NCBI RefSeq assembly: GCF_018555455.1
Contig: NZ_JAFEJU010000001.1
Coordinates: 1 to 64,000 of the forward strand
Source: Bifidobacterium colobi
GTDB taxonomy: Bacteria; Actinomycetota; Actinomycetes; Actinomycetales; Bifidobacteriaceae
DNA: 64,000 nt
Reading direction: 5' to 3'
Below are positions 44,011 to 52,913 of the stretch, piece by piece; within the stretch, counting starts at the first letter, position 1; every line of letters starts with the position of its first letter. The notes beneath the pieces were generated by a model that was given only the letters and a program-made list of their open reading frames with translations, had not been told where the DNA came from and searched no databases. Made by a program: the position numbers and the translations under genes.

Positions 44011-45444
44011 TTAGTTTTCAGATCCAGCTTCAGCCGGCTGCTCAGATTCGTTGGCGGATTCGCTTTCCCGAGACTCGGCAGCAGGGGCATCGGACGCACC
44101 GGCCTCTTCCGCGGTATTGCCCTGCTCGGGAACCGGGTTGACCACCGGCAGCGACTGCGCCTGCTCCTGCTTGTTCACCGCGTCGAACGCGAAGCCGGAG
44201 AAGGCCTGAGCGAACATGGAGCGCAGTTCGGAGACACGCTGGGTGATGGTGGCTTCGCGCTCCTGCAGGTCGGCGATGTGCTTGCTCAGGCTATTGAGCT
44301 CGCTCTGAGCGGCTGCGCGACGCTCCTCAACCTGGGCGTCAGCTTCCTCACCGGCCTTGTGCACGATGGCAGCGGCCTGGGCATCAGCAGCTTCGCGCTT
44401 GCTTGCAGCGTAGGAATCCGCTTCCTCACGCGTGGTCTTGGCTTGGCTAATCAGCTCGTCGGCTTCCTTCTTGGCGGCTTCGCGACGCTCCTCCAAGTGA
44501 GCGAGTAATTCGTTGACCTTCTTGGTAGCCTCGTCCTGCTGGGCGGCAATGTCGGTGCGAATCTGTTCGACTTCGGCGCTGACCTTGCTCATGGTGTTCG
44601 TACGGCTAACTTCAGCCTCATCGGTGATTTCCTGAGCCTTGGACTTGGCTGCATCGATGATTTCGCCAGCCTTGCGCTGTGCTTCGGTCATCATCTTGGA
44701 AACCTGTTCGCGCACGTCGGCGAGCTTCTTGTTGGCTTCGGCCAGTGCGGCTTCAATCTGATCGTTGGAATCGGACTTCAGCTTGGAAATCTCTTCGTTG
44801 GCGTTCTTGCGCTGCTCGGCGATCTTGGCGGTGGCCTCAGCCTTCAGCTCGGCCAGCTCACGCTCCTGGGTGGCGCGCTCGGAAGACAGCTTCTTGTCGT
44901 GTTCTTCGCGGGCGTTGCTCAGCTCAAGTGCCACGGTCTGACGCTGCTCGGTGATGTTCTTGGTGGTTTCGGCGCGCAGCTGATCGGTTTCCTCCTTGGC
45001 GGAAGAAGTCAGGGATTCAGCCTGATTGTTGGCATTCTGCAGAATGGAGGAAGCCTTGGCGTTGGCGTCATCAAGGATGTGCTGGGCGTCAAGCTTGGCG
45101 TTGTTAAGCAGGGTTTCAGCCTGAGCCTGAGCAGCCATGCGGGTGGCGGAAGCGTCCTGCTTGGCGCGATTGAGCAGTTCGGTACTGGTCTGCTCGGCGG
45201 AAGCGAGCATCTGCTGAGCATTGGCGCCAAGGGAGGCGAAGCTGTTGTTCTGCGGCTTCTTGTTGCGCTCCTCCTGCAGCTGAGCCTGCAGCTGCAGAAT
45301 ACGATCATCGTCGGCGGCAATCTGCTCGCGCATGCTGGCAAGCGTCTTCTGCGCTTGGTTCAGGCTGTCCTGAGCGGCGTCGAACGCTAAATCGACTTTC
45401 TCTTTGTCATATCCTCGCAGCACCACCGGGAAACGATCCACCAT
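44011..45444 (-). CDS. DivIVA-like long coiled-coil protein
   Basis: A 477-residue protein. The N-terminus MVDRFPVVLRGYDKEKVD fits the DivIVA membrane-binding segment. The next ~380 residues are nearly unbroken Ala/Glu/Gln/Lys heptads, broken only by short gaps. The C-terminus is acidic and Ser/Ala/Glu-rich. Known actinobacterial relatives (DivIVA, Scy) organise poles or growth sites; this may do so in bifid cells. I chose ATG 45444 with AAGGA upstream. Confidence 0.82.
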   Translation of the reverse strand: MVDRFPVVLRGYDKEKVDLAFDAAQDSLNQAQKTLASMREQIAADDDRILQLQAQLQEERNKKPQNNSFASLGANAQQMLASAEQTSTELLNRAKQDASATRMAAQAQAETLLNNAKLDAQHILDDANAKASSILQNANNQAESLTSSAKEETDQLRAETTKNITEQRQTVALELSNAREEHDKKLSSERATQERELAELKAEATAKIAEQRKNANEEISKLKSDSNDQIEAALAEANKKLADVREQVSKMMTEAQRKAGEIIDAAKSKAQEITDEAEVSRTNTMSKVSAEVEQIRTDIAAQQDEATKKVNELLAHLEERREAAKKEADELISQAKTTREEADSYAASKREAADAQAAAIVHKAGEEADAQVEERRAAAQSELNSLSKHIADLQEREATITQRVSELRSMFAQAFSGFAFDAVNKQEQAQSLPVVNPVPEQGNTAEEAGASDAPAAESRESESANESEQPAEAGSEN

Positions 45445-45482
45445 GGCTGAATTTCCTTTCACATCCATTAGCCTTTTGGCAT

Positions 45483-45510
45483 GTCCTCATGCACTGTAGC
45501 GCATGAGGAC
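45483..45510. promoter_or_regulatory. 10-bp inverted repeat upstream of the DivIVA-like gene
   Basis: GTCCTCATGC (45483-45492) is the complement of 45501-45510. It is 39-66 bases before the start, in a promoter position. Confidence 0.5.
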
Positions 45511-45591
45511 TGTAAAGACACTCATTGATATGCAATCGTTACAATGCGTGCGAATGATGTTCTAGTTTGCGCGTGGAGAGGCGCCCCTTGA

Positions 45592-45606
45592 GTCCGCAAT
45601 GCGGAC
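45592..45606 (-). terminator. small hairpin after pcp
   Basis: GTCCGC-AAT-GCGGAC, 25 bases after the stop. No T-run follows, so this is a weak call. Confidence 0.4.
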
Positions 45607-45630
45607 AGCAGTTGTGCGCGAACGCTGTTA

Positions 45631-46320
45631 CTAGGCGATGAGAATGTCGGAGCTGGACGGCTTCAAGTAGTAGCGCACGGCTTCGCGCACCACATCACGC
45701 CCAGCTTCGATCTGCTGGTCCAGCGGCAGTCCATGCTGCGTCATGCTCTGCGGAACGCCTGCCGGACGCACCGGCGGGAAGCTGACGAACCCGCCGAGCA
45801 CACGTTCCTGCGTGGCCGTCCAGTTGAGCAGGTTATAGAACAGTGAATTGCAGACAAAGGTTCCGGCATCGGAGCTCAAGGATGCCGCAATCGAGTCGTC
45901 GGTGAAATCCTGCAGGATTGAGCGCAACGGTAAACGCGTCCAGTATGCTGCCGGGCCATGAGGGTCGATTGGTTTGCGACGAGGAATCACATTGTCGGCA
46001 TCCGGGCGTTCGGCATCCATGAGATTCGTGGCGCAACGCTCCAGCATGACGCTGCGCGCCGAATGCTTCAGCCCGGTGGCGATCACGATATCCGGCTTCG
46101 TGGCCTCAATGGCCCCCTTCAGTGTGGGCCATGCTTTGGCGAAGCTGACCGGCAGCTGCACGGCATGAATGCTCACGTGAACGTCACCCAGGGGATTATC
46201 GGCACCCGTAGGAGCGCCCAAACCTTGCTCGGCAATGGCCTTGGGTACTTCATAGGCCGGGTTGATATCGACGTCATCGTAATGGTCGAAGCCGGAAATC
46301 ACCACAGTAAGTTCACGCAT
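45631..46320 (-). CDS. pyroglutamyl-peptidase-like protein, catalytic His apparently absent
   Basis: A 229-residue C15-type protein. The Glu94 region (ARSVMLERCATNL) and Cys157 (DAGTFVCNSLFYNLL) match Pcp. The third residue, normally His in GF(I/V)HVP, is Ser180 in LGGFVSFPPVRP. The enzyme would remove N-terminal pyroglutamate; without His it could be inactive, altered, or use a different residue. ATG 46320 is chosen. Upstream is ispD, 43 bases away. Confidence 0.8.
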   Translation of the reverse strand: MRELTVVISGFDHYDDVDINPAYEVPKAIAEQGLGAPTGADNPLGDVHVSIHAVQLPVSFAKAWPTLKGAIEATKPDIVIATGLKHSARSVMLERCATNLMDAERPDADNVIPRRKPIDPHGPAAYWTRLPLRSILQDFTDDSIAASLSSDAGTFVCNSLFYNLLNWTATQERVLGGFVSFPPVRPAGVPQSMTQHGLPLDQQIEAGRDVVREAVRYYLKPSSSDILIA

Positions 46321-46363
46321 AATGCCTAGTGTAGCCGCTGAACACATCTGTGTTATCCCAGCA

Positions 46364-47236
46364 CTAACGCATCTGGCCGGCAGCCTGAGCGAGCAACGCG
46401 TGCATGCGAGCGCGGGCGGCTTCCTTGGGGTCGAAGCCCTCCAGCTGTTCGGCGATGCGCTCGGCGGTGGGAATGTCTTCCAACGTGGTGATTTTCATGT
46501 TGGTTTCCGCGCCGGAGACAATGGCCACCGGCACATCCGGCAAATAATCCACCACCACGCGCGTATCGTCCGTGGGATGGAAGTCCGGGTCGGCGGATGC
46601 CAGGTCATAGGCTTGGCGAATCGTGGCGAAACGGAAGGATTGCGGTGTCTGCGCGCGGAACGTGTTGGGACGGTCGGGTACTGATTTGACGACTTTGAGA
46701 TCGCCGAGATCCCGGGTCAGCAGCACGGTGTCGGTGGAGGCATAGGCCACGGTCGCCGCCTTGAACTGGTCAAGCGCATCGATGGAGCCATCGATGGCCT
46801 GCTGCGCCACGAACGGGCGCACGGCATCGTGGATGAGGATTTTGGCATTGCCCGGAATGCCGGCGGCCGCCAGCATGTCCAATGCGGCTGCGGTACTGTC
46901 CACGCGCTCGGCGCCACCGTCGATGACCACGCGCACTTTGCCGTAGCCCTGCTGGTCAATCAATGATTCGACTTCTTCACGCACCTTGCTGTTGACTACC
47001 ACAACGATATCGCTCACGCGCGCGCACCGTTCGAATGCTTCGATGCTCCAGCAGACTATCGGCTTGCCGCCAACGGATACCAGCTGCTTGGGATTATCCG
47101 GGTCGAATCGGGTGCCGAAACCGGCCGCCAATACTACCGCCACTACTGGCACGGTCTGTGCTTTGGCAGTTGCTGGCGCTTCGTTTGCTGCGACCTCATC
47201 AGTATTGACGGCAGTTTCGTAATCTCTCTCAGTCAT
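46364..47236 (-). CDS. ispD: 2-C-methyl-D-erythritol 4-phosphate cytidylyltransferase
   Basis: The 290-residue enzyme joins MEP to CTP in the non-mevalonate isoprenoid pathway. VVLAAGFGTRFDPDNPKQLVSVGGKPIV is the CTP-binding loop. ILIHDAVRPFV and KSVPDRPNTFRAQTPQSFR are family motifs. An N-terminal ~28 residues are extra and acidic. ATG 47236 has a GGAG 4 bases before; a frame to 47260 adds little. Confidence 0.96.
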   Translation of the reverse strand: MTERDYETAVNTDEVAANEAPATAKAQTVPVVAVVLAAGFGTRFDPDNPKQLVSVGGKPIVCWSIEAFERCARVSDIVVVVNSKVREEVESLIDQQGYGKVRVVIDGGAERVDSTAAALDMLAAAGIPGNAKILIHDAVRPFVAQQAIDGSIDALDQFKAATVAYASTDTVLLTRDLGDLKVVKSVPDRPNTFRAQTPQSFRFATIRQAYDLASADPDFHPTDDTRVVVDYLPDVPVAIVSGAETNMKITTLEDIPTAERIAEQLEGFDPKEAARARMHALLAQAAGQMR

Positions 47237-47325
47237 AGGCTCCACCGTAGGGTGAGGCATGCCCGTTCGTGACGTGCCTCACATGTTCTCCACGGAATGT
47301 GCGCGCATGCATTCCTTCATTGCCT

Positions 47326-48882
47326 TCAGGACACCATACTGTTGATTGCATCCTTATTATCTTCATATTCCCGCAGGTTCAGCTTTGGCGTACTTACATA
47401 CCGACGGTTTTTTGTCTTACCTTCCACGACAAACTGGCCTTGTTCGACCATACGATTCAAACGCTTACGCACCATTCGAGCATCCAGTCCGGTATCTTTG
47501 ATGATGTTAGGAACGGTCACCACGCCACAGGCCTCCACCTGCCGTCCTATTGACATCCGTATCGCCCATTCTGGATCTAAGCGCCCATATCGCGGCTCAT
47601 CTTGACCGACACTCATCACAGCCCGCTGAACTTCGGCATCCTTATGCGCTGCTTCGACTCCATTCGAAAGCGGATTGGAAGACGACACAACGGTCGAATC
47701 GTCTGACACACCAGCATGAGTCGTCGGAATCGCGGCAGTGAAGATATCCCCGTCGATAAATTCCGGTTCCGCTCCTGCATACATATGAGCGGCTTTGATG
47801 AGAGTCCTAAGGCCGCTGCCAAGTTTCTCTGCAATTCCAGTTTGGAGGAAGACGTCAGCGATAATCGGGTTCTTGGGCATGGGAGTAAATTCACCCAATC
47901 GCATACGTCCTTCGAAGAATGACCGGGAAGCATTGATTGTACGGACTGATTGATTATCCATAATGATGCGAGCCACTACCGGACTGGAGTATTCTCGATG
48001 CATCAGACTATTCGCCACCAACTCTCGGGAGATAATCTCACGAGGACTGGTTCGCTTATCACCGTTCAACGCGAAATGATCAGGCAGATGATTACGCACG
48101 AAACCGGTAAGTTGATCATAGGCATCAAAAAGATTAGTGCGGACGAGTAAGCGGTCGTCATATCGATCCACATCGTCTCGCCGCACCAATGCATCGGTGA
48201 CATAGGACGGGCACACTGAAGAAATCACTTCATCCTTGCCCAGCAGCAGTACAGCCGCTAAGTTGAAGCCTTCCTCGCCTGTCGCATAATCACGATCGTA
48301 CAACTTGGCGCTACGGAACAATTCATCATTCGACATTGTTCCCCAAGGATGGCCTGCTCGTTGCGCCACCGCCATGTCTCGCATTCGAGCGATGAGATCG
48401 GCACGCAGATCAAATGGCGTTATATAGCGGAAAATGCGCCGCTCAGAATAATAATTCTGTTTGCGAATATACATCTGACTGATTTGAATATCGCTTTCAA
48501 GACGTATGTCCGCGTCGGCGATACGGTCATACACCACGCCTTTAAACCGAATCACCGAAGAGCTCGGAGCAACCCATATGCGTATGATCATGCGTCCGTC
48601 ATATTCACAATGTTCGGTCTCGAGAGTCGGCGCGGGAACAAATAGCTTACGATTATTCGCCACATTCGCGATATTTCGTTCGATTTCAGCAACGCGCGAT
48701 TTATCTACCCCCGACACGTCCCCATCATCATCGATGCCAAGATAGATGTCCCCGCCCATTCTGTTAGAGAACGAGCATACGGTTTCAAACGTATCCGCAT
48801 GAGGTAAATCGCCACACCGCTTGAATTCAACAGTCGTGGATTCCCCACCACGCAATACCTGTGTTAAATCATCTGGCGTCAT
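47326..48882 (-). CDS. AlbA_2 (Schlafen-type) DNA-binding domain protein
   Basis: A 518-residue protein. The N-terminus GESTTVEFKRCGDLPHADTFETVCSFSNRMGGDIYLGIDDDGDVSGV is a clear AlbA_2 domain. The middle (SRELVANSLMHREYSSPV, then TGIAEKLGSGLRTLIKAA) is the ATPase-like HATPase_c_4 part of RecG-like transcription factors. The C-terminus has a winged helix (VTVPNIIKDTGLDARMVRKRLNRMVEQG). It may be a regulator. GC appears lower than its neighbours and it faces an AT-rich spacer. Confidence 0.85.
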   Translation of the reverse strand: MTPDDLTQVLRGGESTTVEFKRCGDLPHADTFETVCSFSNRMGGDIYLGIDDDGDVSGVDKSRVAEIERNIANVANNRKLFVPAPTLETEHCEYDGRMIIRIWVAPSSSVIRFKGVVYDRIADADIRLESDIQISQMYIRKQNYYSERRIFRYITPFDLRADLIARMRDMAVAQRAGHPWGTMSNDELFRSAKLYDRDYATGEEGFNLAAVLLLGKDEVISSVCPSYVTDALVRRDDVDRYDDRLLVRTNLFDAYDQLTGFVRNHLPDHFALNGDKRTSPREIISRELVANSLMHREYSSPVVARIIMDNQSVRTINASRSFFEGRMRLGEFTPMPKNPIIADVFLQTGIAEKLGSGLRTLIKAAHMYAGAEPEFIDGDIFTAAIPTTHAGVSDDSTVVSSSNPLSNGVEAAHKDAEVQRAVMSVGQDEPRYGRLDPEWAIRMSIGRQVEACGVVTVPNIIKDTGLDARMVRKRLNRMVEQGQFVVEGKTKNRRYVSTPKLNLREYEDNKDAINSMVS

Positions 48883-49150
48883 TAATCCCCACCCTTCGCA
48901 TTATGCACATTGTTGCGCACACCATTGTGACATCTGCACATATTATATATACATATATGACACATATATCACTCACATCGCCGTCACAACAGTAGTATGA
49001 GCGTAATTAATTCATACACAATTCTAGCATTTATATCACTTTTGTCTTAAATGTGCATGAATCGTAAGACCACCAGTGCAGATAACAGTTCGTCTCGTCG
49101 GCCGGTACTTACACAGGCACAACGAGACGAAGAATGTCGCAACGCTCATG
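48883..49150. other. AT-rich spacer
   Basis: Mostly A/T, especially 48940-49030 (ACATATTATATATAC...), unusual for this GC-rich chromosome. It probably holds the promoter of the AlbA_2 gene and the terminator of pgeF. No gene was found. Confidence 0.7.
49089..49131 (-). terminator. inverted repeat after the PgeF-like gene
   Basis: TTCGTCTCGT (49089-49098) pairs with ACGAGACGAA (49122-49131), 20 bases after the stop. It is a long-loop hairpin. Confidence 0.45.
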
Positions 49151-50137
49151 CTAGTGGCGCACGATGAGGGCCAGCATGCGGCCTTCGTGTGCTTTGCCGG
49201 CAAGCGCGGCACGGCGATGCGAATACCAGAGCGGATTCTCCAGCGTGCACATGCTGCGGCTAATCGCACCGATACGCTCGGCCAATTCGGCAGGACCTTC
49301 ACCGTCGGTACGGCACAGTTCTGCGAGTTCGGCGTCTTCCTCGAGGTATTCGGTGGCGGCGTGCACGCGCGGCATCGAATCCACCACCTGATGCACGCCG
49401 GCGAATGCCAAGTCGATCATTGCCGCTTCGGCGATGTCGATGCCTGCGCCGCCGAAGCGGGTCTGGGTTTTGGTCAGCGGGAATCGCTTGATGAACGTGT
49501 CGGCAATCTCATCGCCGACTTCATAGCAGTCGCCGCAGATGCGCGGGCCAAGGGTGGCGATGATGCGGCTCGGGTCGGCGCCTTTGCGCTGCATCAGTTC
49601 CACGGTGGCACCGATGACGCCGCGCTCCAGTCCGCGGCGTCCGCAGTGGGCGGCACCGATGATGCCGGTTTCCGGATCGGCCATCAGCACCGGCAGGCAG
49701 TCGGCGGCGAACATACCGAGGGCGATGTCCTTGCGGGAGGTCACCTGACCGTCGGCTTCAATGACTGTGCTTGGGGTTGCGCCGTGGGTGCCTGAAGCGT
49801 CAAATCCGAAGTCGGCGTTGGACTCGTGACCCGGTTCATCGATGTCGATGGCGATGCCGGAGTGCACTTGGCTCACGAGGGACAGCGGCGCATGTATCGC
49901 TTCGGACAGGGCGATGCGATTGGACAGTACGGCTTCCGGATCATCGCCGGATTTGCCGCCGAGATTCAGATGGCCATAGTCGCCGGTGGAGAGGCCGCCG
50001 AGGCGCGTGGTGTATACCACGGTGACGCCGGGGGCGAGCGCAATCGGAATGGTTACCGGGATTGGGCGACCATTGCGGTCGGTGGAGCTCATGGCACTGG
50101 AGTCAAGGATTTCGTCACTATATTCGGTCATGATCAT
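49151..50137 (-). CDS. pgeF: laccase-domain protein, PgeF/YfiH-like (peptidoglycan editing)
   Basis: A 328-residue protein. VYTTRLGGLSTGDYGHLNLG is the family start, followed by VSQVHSG, the metal/active-site motif FAADCLPVLMADP, AAHCGRRGLERG, and LGPRICGDCYEVGDEI. The family, once called polyphenol oxidase, is now known in E. coli for peptidoglycan editing or purine nucleoside hydrolysis. Its start overlaps the U32 gene stop by 4 bases (ATGA), so it is translationally coupled. Confidence 0.9.
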   Translation of the reverse strand: MIMTEYSDEILDSSAMSSTDRNGRPIPVTIPIALAPGVTVVYTTRLGGLSTGDYGHLNLGGKSGDDPEAVLSNRIALSEAIHAPLSLVSQVHSGIAIDIDEPGHESNADFGFDASGTHGATPSTVIEADGQVTSRKDIALGMFAADCLPVLMADPETGIIGAAHCGRRGLERGVIGATVELMQRKGADPSRIIATLGPRICGDCYEVGDEIADTFIKRFPLTKTQTRFGGAGIDIAEAAMIDLAFAGVHQVVDSMPRVHAATEYLEEDAELAELCRTDGEGPAELAERIGAISRSMCTLENPLWYSHRRAALAGKAHEGRMLALIVRH

Positions 50138-51708
50138 TCGGCTTTCAACGTGGGTTTCTTAGTACGGGAACGAATGGCTGCATTCACGGGCACCTGATGC
50201 GGGCATGGCATCGAGAACACGTGCGCAGGGTTGTTGATGGAGGGAACCGGCAGACCATCTGCATCCCTTAAGCCGCTGTCCGGCACGGTGAACACCAGCG
50301 GACGTTCGCCAGGCAGCAGGAATTCGACTTCCTGCCCCGGTTCGATCTTGTTGCGGCTCATCAAGGTCACGCGGCCGCCTTCATCGGCGCTCCAGTTCAG
50401 CACTTCGCCGACTACCAGCCATGAGCGGAAGTAGGCGGAGCGGTCGGTGTTCTGCGTCACCTTGTGTTCCGGGTAATAGAAACCGGTGGAATAGTCGCGA
50501 TGGGCCACCTTGTCGGTCTCCTCAAGCAGCCATTCGGGCAGCTCGACGTGCGGGGCAGGGCGTACCGCCGCATGCTTCCAGTCGCTTTCGATGATTTCCA
50601 CTGCCGTGTTGGATTTGCGACGGGTGGAGCGGGCGTGGGAGCTCATGCCGTCCGGCTCCGGGGCAGCCTTGGCGGTCGGCGCAGCAGCAATGCGCTCGTA
50701 GCCTTCATCAGCAACACCGGCGAACGCCTTGTCCGCGTTGCGCATAATCGCATCCTCGCCGTTCGTCTTGCCGAAGTCCGGGTCACCTGGGCGAATCACC
50801 TGATCATGGAAGGGCTTCAGCACCGTGCCATCAGCGGACTCAAAGCCGCGCTGAATCATGTATTCGTTCACCGCGGTCTTATAGGCGTTAGTCATCGCGG
50901 CAATGTAATAGGCGCTTTTCGCACGGCCTTCGATTTTGAGGCTGGTGGCACCGGAGTCAATCAGGTCATCCAAGTGACCCAACATGTTCATGTCCTGCGA
51001 ATTGAACAGGTAGGCGCCATCCTTGGTCTGCTCGATCGGGAAGTACTGGCCAGGGCGCTTCTCCTCCACAATCGAATACTTCCAGCGGCATGGCTGCGCG
51101 CATTCGCCATGGTTGCCGTCGCGGCCGGTCAGATAGTTGGAGAACAGGCAGCGGCCGGAGAAGGCCATGCACATCGCACCATGCACGAAGCATTCGATGT
51201 CAAGATCGTCCGGGATGTTCGCACGGATGTCGCGCACGGCCTGCAGATCCATCTCGCGAGCCAGTACCACGCGGCGAGCGCCGAGCTCGTAGAACGCGTT
51301 GGCGGCCTGATAGTTGGTCACGCCGGCCTGGGTGGAAACGTGCAGTTCCAGGTTCGGCGCCACTTGGCGGGCCATCATCATCACACCGATATCGGAAACG
51401 ATCAGCGCATCCACACCGGTGTCTTTGAGCTGCCCCACGTATTCGCGCATCGCCTCGATCTCGTTATTGCGCGGCAGCACGTTGCAGGTCACGTACACGC
51501 GGGCACCGCGTTCATGCGCGTACCGGGAGCCTTCCTCAAAGTCCTCAAGGCTCAGGTTCTTCGGCGCCGAACGCATGCCGAAAGCCTTGCCGCCGCAGTA
51601 GACGGCATCGGCACCATAATCAACCGCAGCCTTCAGACCGCGCAGGTTGCCGGCCGGAGACAATACTTCCGGCTTCTTGCGTGTGGGGATTCTCATCGTC
51701 GTATTCAT
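50134..51708 (-). CDS. U32 peptidase, TrhP-like
   Basis: A 524-residue protein. EVLSPAGNLRGLKAAVDYGADAVYCGG begins the domain, HVSTQAGVTNYQAANAFYELGARRVVLAREM continues it, and CFVHGAMCMAFSGRCLFSNYLTGRDGNHGECAQPCRWKY is the cysteine-rich U32 signature. Bacterial members of this branch make 5-hydroxyuridine in tRNA. A peptidase role has not been shown. The C-terminus has the U32 beta-barrel extension. It starts GTG 51711 or ATG 51708; no clear ribosome site. Confidence 0.9.
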   Translation of the reverse strand: MNTTMRIPTRKKPEVLSPAGNLRGLKAAVDYGADAVYCGGKAFGMRSAPKNLSLEDFEEGSRYAHERGARVYVTCNVLPRNNEIEAMREYVGQLKDTGVDALIVSDIGVMMMARQVAPNLELHVSTQAGVTNYQAANAFYELGARRVVLAREMDLQAVRDIRANIPDDLDIECFVHGAMCMAFSGRCLFSNYLTGRDGNHGECAQPCRWKYSIVEEKRPGQYFPIEQTKDGAYLFNSQDMNMLGHLDDLIDSGATSLKIEGRAKSAYYIAAMTNAYKTAVNEYMIQRGFESADGTVLKPFHDQVIRPGDPDFGKTNGEDAIMRNADKAFAGVADEGYERIAAAPTAKAAPEPDGMSSHARSTRRKSNTAVEIIESDWKHAAVRPAPHVELPEWLLEETDKVAHRDYSTGFYYPEHKVTQNTDRSAYFRSWLVVGEVLNWSADEGGRVTLMSRNKIEPGQEVEFLLPGERPLVFTVPDSGLRDADGLPVPSINNPAHVFSMPCPHQVPVNAAIRSRTKKPTLKAE

Positions 51709-51777
51709 CACGCAATAGTGTAACGACCGCCCTGTAATGTGCTTTAGGCAGCTGCTTTCTGCAGCATTATCCGATTG

Positions 51778-51954
51778 TTATCGCTCTGACTTGTCGGTAA
51801 CAATCAGCACTGCACCTATCACGGATACAACGAATGAAAGCAATACCAAATAGTTTCCGGTAATTCGTTCCAACGCAACCACCACAACTAAATTCGCAAT
51901 CAGCATGATGGTCAGCAACAATCTCAGCTTCCAGTTGTAACGATTGTTGTTCAT
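51778..51954 (-). CDS. small two-helix membrane protein
   Basis: A 58-residue protein with two helices (LRLLLTIMLIANLVVVVAL and LVLLSFVVSVIGAVLIV) and a basic N-terminus. GGAGGGG lies 6 bases before ATG 51954. It faces trmD divergently. Not recognised. Confidence 0.7.
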   Translation of the reverse strand: MNNNRYNWKLRLLLTIMLIANLVVVVALERITGNYLVLLSFVVSVIGAVLIVTDKSER

Positions 51955-52052
51955 GATGCCCCTCCACTTGTTCGACAACGCTGTCTGACTTGTCAATTAT
52001 CGCACAAGAAAATGGCACAGGCAACGGGAGGGGTATCGGTAGGCTGTGTTGC

Positions 52053-52898
52053 ATGAAGATCGATATTGTGAGCGTGTTTCCCGAATACTTCGAGGTGCTG
52101 AATCTGAGTCTGATGGGCAAGGCCCAGTCCAAGGGACTGCTGGAGATCACCGCGCATAATCTGCGCGATTGGACGCACGATGTGCATCATTCGGTGGATG
52201 ATACGCCGGTCGGCGGCGGTGCTGGCATGGTGATGAAGCCTGAAGTGTGGGCAGAATGCCTTGATGAGCTGCTCGATTTACCTGCTCCAAACGAGGACGA
52301 TTCTCCTAATGATGTGGCTGCGGAAGACAATGATTCCAGTGTCGCCGCTCCAGTACTGATTTTCCCTAACCCGTCCGCTCCCCTGTTCACTCAGCGCGAT
52401 GCCACTGAGCTGAGCCATGCGGAACATCTGCTGTTCGGCTGCGGCCGCTATGAGGGCTACGATTCGCGCATCCCTGACTATTACCGCGCGCAAGGCATTG
52501 ATGTGCGCGAATATTCCATTGGTGATTATGTATTGAACGGCGGCGAAGTGGCGGTGTCGGTGATGCTTGAGGCCATCACTCGCCTGATGCCTGGATTCAT
52601 GGGCAACCCGGATTCGATTGTGGAGGAATCCTACACCGGCGAGGGCGCGCTGCTGGAGCATCGCCAGTACACGAAGCCGGCGGTATGGCGCGGCATCTCG
52701 GTGCCCGAAGTACTGCTTTCCGGCGATCACGGCAAGGTTGACCGTTTCCGCCGCGATGAGGCGCTGACCCGCACCAACGAAATACGGCCGGACCTTATCG
52801 AAGCCCTGGATTGCAAGGCGCTGGATAAGGCCGACCGTAAAACGTTGATGGCGTTGGGCTGGGAGGTTTCCGCCGCCCATCCGCGGCGTCTGAGTTAA
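52053..52898 (+). CDS. trmD: tRNA (guanine-37-N1)-methyltransferase
   Basis: The 281-residue knotted methyltransferase modifies m1G37 and prevents frameshifting. MKIDIVSVFPEYFEVL starts it, VDDTPVGGGAGMVMKPEV, LLFGCGRYEGYDSRI and EYSIGDYVLNGGEVAVSVMLEAITRL are TrmD motifs. A polar insertion of ~20 residues (ENEDDS-like, before VLIFPNPSAPLF) is actinobacterial in style. rimM and rpsP are not adjacent. A longer frame to 51990 begins in the neighbour's 5' region; ATG 52053 is preferred. Confidence 0.96.
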   Translation: MKIDIVSVFPEYFEVLNLSLMGKAQSKGLLEITAHNLRDWTHDVHHSVDDTPVGGGAGMVMKPEVWAECLDELLDLPAPNEDDSPNDVAAEDNDSSVAAPVLIFPNPSAPLFTQRDATELSHAEHLLFGCGRYEGYDSRIPDYYRAQGIDVREYSIGDYVLNGGEVAVSVMLEAITRLMPGFMGNPDSIVEESYTGEGALLEHRQYTKPAVWRGISVPEVLLSGDHGKVDRFRRDEALTRTNEIRPDLIEALDCKALDKADRKTLMALGWEVSAAHPRRLS

Positions 52899-52913
52899 CT
52901 GGCCAACTGCTAC

